DNA from: Deltaproteobacteria bacterium
GTDB taxonomy: Bacteria > Desulfobacterota > Desulfarculia > Desulfarculales > Desulfarculaceae
Assembly: GCA_021815655.1 (NCBI GenBank)
Contig: JAKAGJ010000120.1
Coordinates: forward strand, 1 to 6,557
Direction: 5' to 3'
DNA: 6,557 bases
The notes beneath the pieces were generated by a model that saw only the letters and a list, made by a program, of their open reading frames with translations, did no database searches and had not been told where the DNA came from. The position numbers and the translations under genes are program-made. Positions 5,670 through 6,557 of the stretch are shown piece after piece (within the stretch, counting starts at the first letter, position 1; every line of letters starts with the position of its first letter).

Positions 5670-5675
5670 ATAATA
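5670..5675 (-). promoter_or_regulatory. Candidate -10 box for the cell-shape operon
   Basis: The minus strand reads TATTAT (5675-5670), five of six matches to TATAAT, within an AT-rich patch. No good -35 lies at 16-18 bp, so an activator or another sigma factor might be needed. Transcription would start near 5663, leaving a leader of about 120 nt before the ATG at 5540. A second AT-rich patch (minus TAAATA near 5593-5598) is an alternative. Confidence 0.25.
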
Positions 5676-5752
5676 TCAAGAAAACCCTCACCAAGCCACT
5701 ATGCAGTTGTCCGACCTTCCATGCCCGTCGCCAGTTTTTTGCTGACCGGCCC

Positions 5753-5792
5753 AAAAAAATATTTGACAGCTTCTCGGGGGCCATGCTAAAAA
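5753..5792 (+). promoter_or_regulatory. Candidate sigma-70 promoter with A-tract for the 3-hydroxyacyl-CoA dehydrogenase gene
   Basis: A perfect -35 TTGACA (5763-5768) is followed after 18 bp by an extended -10, TGC-TAAAAA (hexamer 5787-5792). An A-rich tract (5753-5762) just upstream resembles an UP element. Transcription would start near 5799-5801, at the edge of operator 1, so a bound repressor would block it. A second TTGACA (5793-5798) could serve an alternative start, but its -10 at the proper distance is poor. Confidence 0.6.
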
Positions 5793-5800
5793 TTGACACA

Positions 5801-5820
5801 CTGAATGAAAGTTCATTCAG
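5801..5820. promoter_or_regulatory. FadR-type (TetR family) operator 1
   Basis: CTGAATGAA-AG-TTCATTCAG is a perfect inverted repeat with 9-bp arms. Its core TGAATGA-N4-TCATTCA has the same half-sites and spacing as the operator recognised by the TetR-family fatty-acid repressor FadR of Bacillus subtilis. It overlaps the predicted transcription start of the 3-hydroxyacyl-CoA dehydrogenase gene, consistent with repression relieved by long-chain acyl-CoA. The cognate regulator is not in the window. Confidence 0.8.
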
Positions 5821-5867
5821 AAACATCGCAGCCTGGGCCGCCGAGGGGTTGTGCTCCGGCAGGGTAT

Positions 5868-5885
5868 TGAATGATAAATCATTCA
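5868..5885. promoter_or_regulatory. FadR-type (TetR family) operator 2
   Basis: TGAATGAT-AA-ATCATTCA is a second perfect inverted repeat with the same TGAATGA-N4-TCATTCA core as operator 1, centred 66 bp downstream of it. It lies in the leader, 43 bp before the start codon, where a bound repressor could act as a roadblock or cooperate with operator 1. Two copies of one exact motif in a single promoter region make chance unlikely. Confidence 0.8.
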
Positions 5886-5915
5886 TGCCGTGGGCGCTCA
5901 TAAGGACGCCACGCC

Positions 5916-5923
5916 AAGGAGGT
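5916..5923 (+). promoter_or_regulatory. Strong ribosome binding site AAGGAGGT
   Basis: AAGGAGGT is fully complementary to the 16S anti-Shine-Dalgarno sequence and lies 5 nt before the ATG at 5929. It fixes that start and indicates efficient translation when derepressed. Confidence 0.85.
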
Positions 5924-5928
5924 AATAC

Positions 5929-6557
5929 ATGTCCCACCCGATCAAAAAAGTGGGCGTAATTGGCGCCGGGGTCATGGGCGCCACCATCGCCGCGCACATG
6001 GCCAACGTGGGCCTGGCCACCGTCCTACTGGACATCGTTCCCCCCAAGATGCCGCCTGACCTGGCCAAGAAGGGCGTGAAGGAAGACTCCAAGTCCTTCC
6101 GCAACTTCTTCAGCCAGAACGGGTTGACCGGCGCGCTCAAGTCCAAGCCCGCCTCCTTCTACATCCCCGAGGACGCCGAGCTCATCACCATCGGCAACCT
6201 GGAGGACGACTTCAACCTCCTGGCCGACTGCGACTGGATCGTGGAGGTGGTGGTCGAGCTGCTCAATATCAAGAAGGACCTGCTGGCGCGCATCGAGAAG
6301 GTGCGCAAACCCGGCTCCATGGTCACCACCAATACCAGCGGCATTTCGGTGGCGGCCATGAGCGGGCACCTTGGCCAGGACTTCCAGGAGCACTTCTTCG
6401 GAACCCACTTCTTCAATCCGCCCCGCTACATGAAGCTTTTCGAGATCATCCCCGGGCCCAAGACCAAGCCCGAGCTGATCCAGGCCATGGCGGTCTTCGC
6501 CGAGAAGACCCTGGGCAAGGGCGTGGTCTACGCCAAGGACACCCCCAACTTCATCGC
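5929..6557 (+). CDS. 3-hydroxyacyl-CoA dehydrogenase (FadN-like), N-terminal part
   Basis: The first 209 codons are present; the gene continues past the right edge. The enzyme oxidises L-3-hydroxyacyl-CoA to 3-ketoacyl-CoA with NAD+ in the beta-oxidation cycle, in the cytoplasm. The NAD-binding Rossmann fold begins at once: G-V-I-G-A-G-V-M-G (Gly12, Gly14, Gly17), with acidic Asp35 at the end of the second strand, as in NAD-dependent members. T-N-T-S-G-I-S lies at 134-140, and G-T-H-F-F-N-P-P carries the catalytic His160. Glu172, in F-E-I-I-P-G, completes the His-Glu pair. An insertion at about 40-85 and the sequence around M-K-L-F-E-I-I-P-G resemble FadN of Bacillus, a roughly 800-residue enzyme with a C-terminal enoyl-CoA hydratase-like half. 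That second half cannot be checked here. The start is ATG 5929. Two FadR-type operators in the leader fit a fatty-acid-induced operon, probably with thiolase and acyl-CoA dehydrogenase genes downstream. Confidence 0.92.
   Translation, partial: MSHPIKKVGVIGAGVMGATIAAHMANVGLATVLLDIVPPKMPPDLAKKGVKEDSKSFRNFFSQNGLTGALKSKPASFYIPEDAELITIGNLEDDFNLLADCDWIVEVVVELLNIKKDLLARIEKVRKPGSMVTTNTSGISVAAMSGHLGQDFQEHFFGTHFFNPPRYMKLFEIIPGPKTKPELIQAMAVFAEKTLGKGVVYAKDTPNFI

Larger units (their letters stand above)
5541..5928. other. Divergent intergenic region between the cell-shape operon and the fatty-acid gene
   Basis: This 388-bp stretch has no convincing gene. Its left part (5541-5700) is the leader of the minus-strand operon, with a weak -10-like site. 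Its right part (5753-5928) holds an A-rich tract, two TTGACA boxes, two perfect palindromic operators and a strong ribosome binding site for the plus-strand gene. It is more AT-rich than the surrounding genes, as expected for promoter DNA. Open frames crossing it lack binding sites and run through the operators. Confidence 0.7.

Noticed and set aside
5447..5671. Open frame of 74 codons on the minus strand upstream of and overlapping the YkuD gene
   Set aside because: It overlaps the well-supported YkuD start in another frame and shows no protein-like pattern.
5597..5959. Open frame of 120 codons on the plus strand crossing the divergent intergenic region
   Set aside because: It runs through the promoter, both operators and the ribosome binding site of the next gene, and has no recognisable domain or binding site.
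6025..6408. Open frame of 127 codons antisense to the 3-hydroxyacyl-CoA dehydrogenase
   Set aside because: It lies wholly opposite a clear enzyme frame with NAD-binding and catalytic motifs; a GC-driven shadow.

Overview
The window is GC-rich, with strong AGGAGG-type ribosome binding sites and several GTG/TTG starts. Gene content suggests a Gram-negative bacterium, most plausibly a Desulfobacterota/deltaproteobacterial lineage. The hints are a FadN-like 3-hydroxyacyl-CoA dehydrogenase and a peptidoglycan-trimming and bactofilin set known from curved bacteria. The taxonomic call is an inference with no marker gene behind it.

Layout. At the left edge (1-69, minus) lies the first 23 codons of a flavodoxin-fold protein. 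A 195-bp gap (70-264) holds a GC hairpin with terminator character and a candidate promoter overlapping a perfect 12-bp palindrome. From 5540 down to 265 a tightly packed minus-strand operon of five genes follows, read in this order: (1) a membrane-anchored YkuD-domain L,D-transpeptidase/L,D-carboxypeptidase with a C-terminal NTF2-like domain; (2) a single-pass membrane protein with a coiled coil and an unrecognised beta-rich domain; (3) a secreted M14/M99 zinc carboxypeptidase of the Csd4/Pgp1 type; (4) a short bactofilin; (5) a two-pass membrane protein of unknown family. Gaps are 15, 20, 0 and 39 nt. A 388-bp divergent intergenic region (5541-5928) follows. From 5929 on the plus strand a FadN-like 3-hydroxyacyl-CoA dehydrogenase begins and runs off the right end.

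How the genes may work together. Gene 1 resembles Csd6/Pgp2/Bd1075, which trim tetrapeptide stems to tripeptides. Gene 3 resembles Csd4/Pgp1, which trim tripeptides to dipeptides and use an unusual glutamine zinc ligand that is present here. Gene 4 is the CcmA-type cytoskeletal partner. The operon therefore looks like a self-contained cell-curvature module: two successive peptidoglycan trimming enzymes, a bactofilin scaffold and two uncharacterised membrane proteins that could link them. The two unknown proteins are the most novel part.

The divergent fatty-acid gene is a separate unit. Its leader carries a strong promoter candidate and two perfect TGAATGA-N4-TCATTCA palindromes. These match the operator of the TetR-family fatty-acid regulator FadR of Bacillus, so repression relieved by long-chain acyl-CoA is the likely control.
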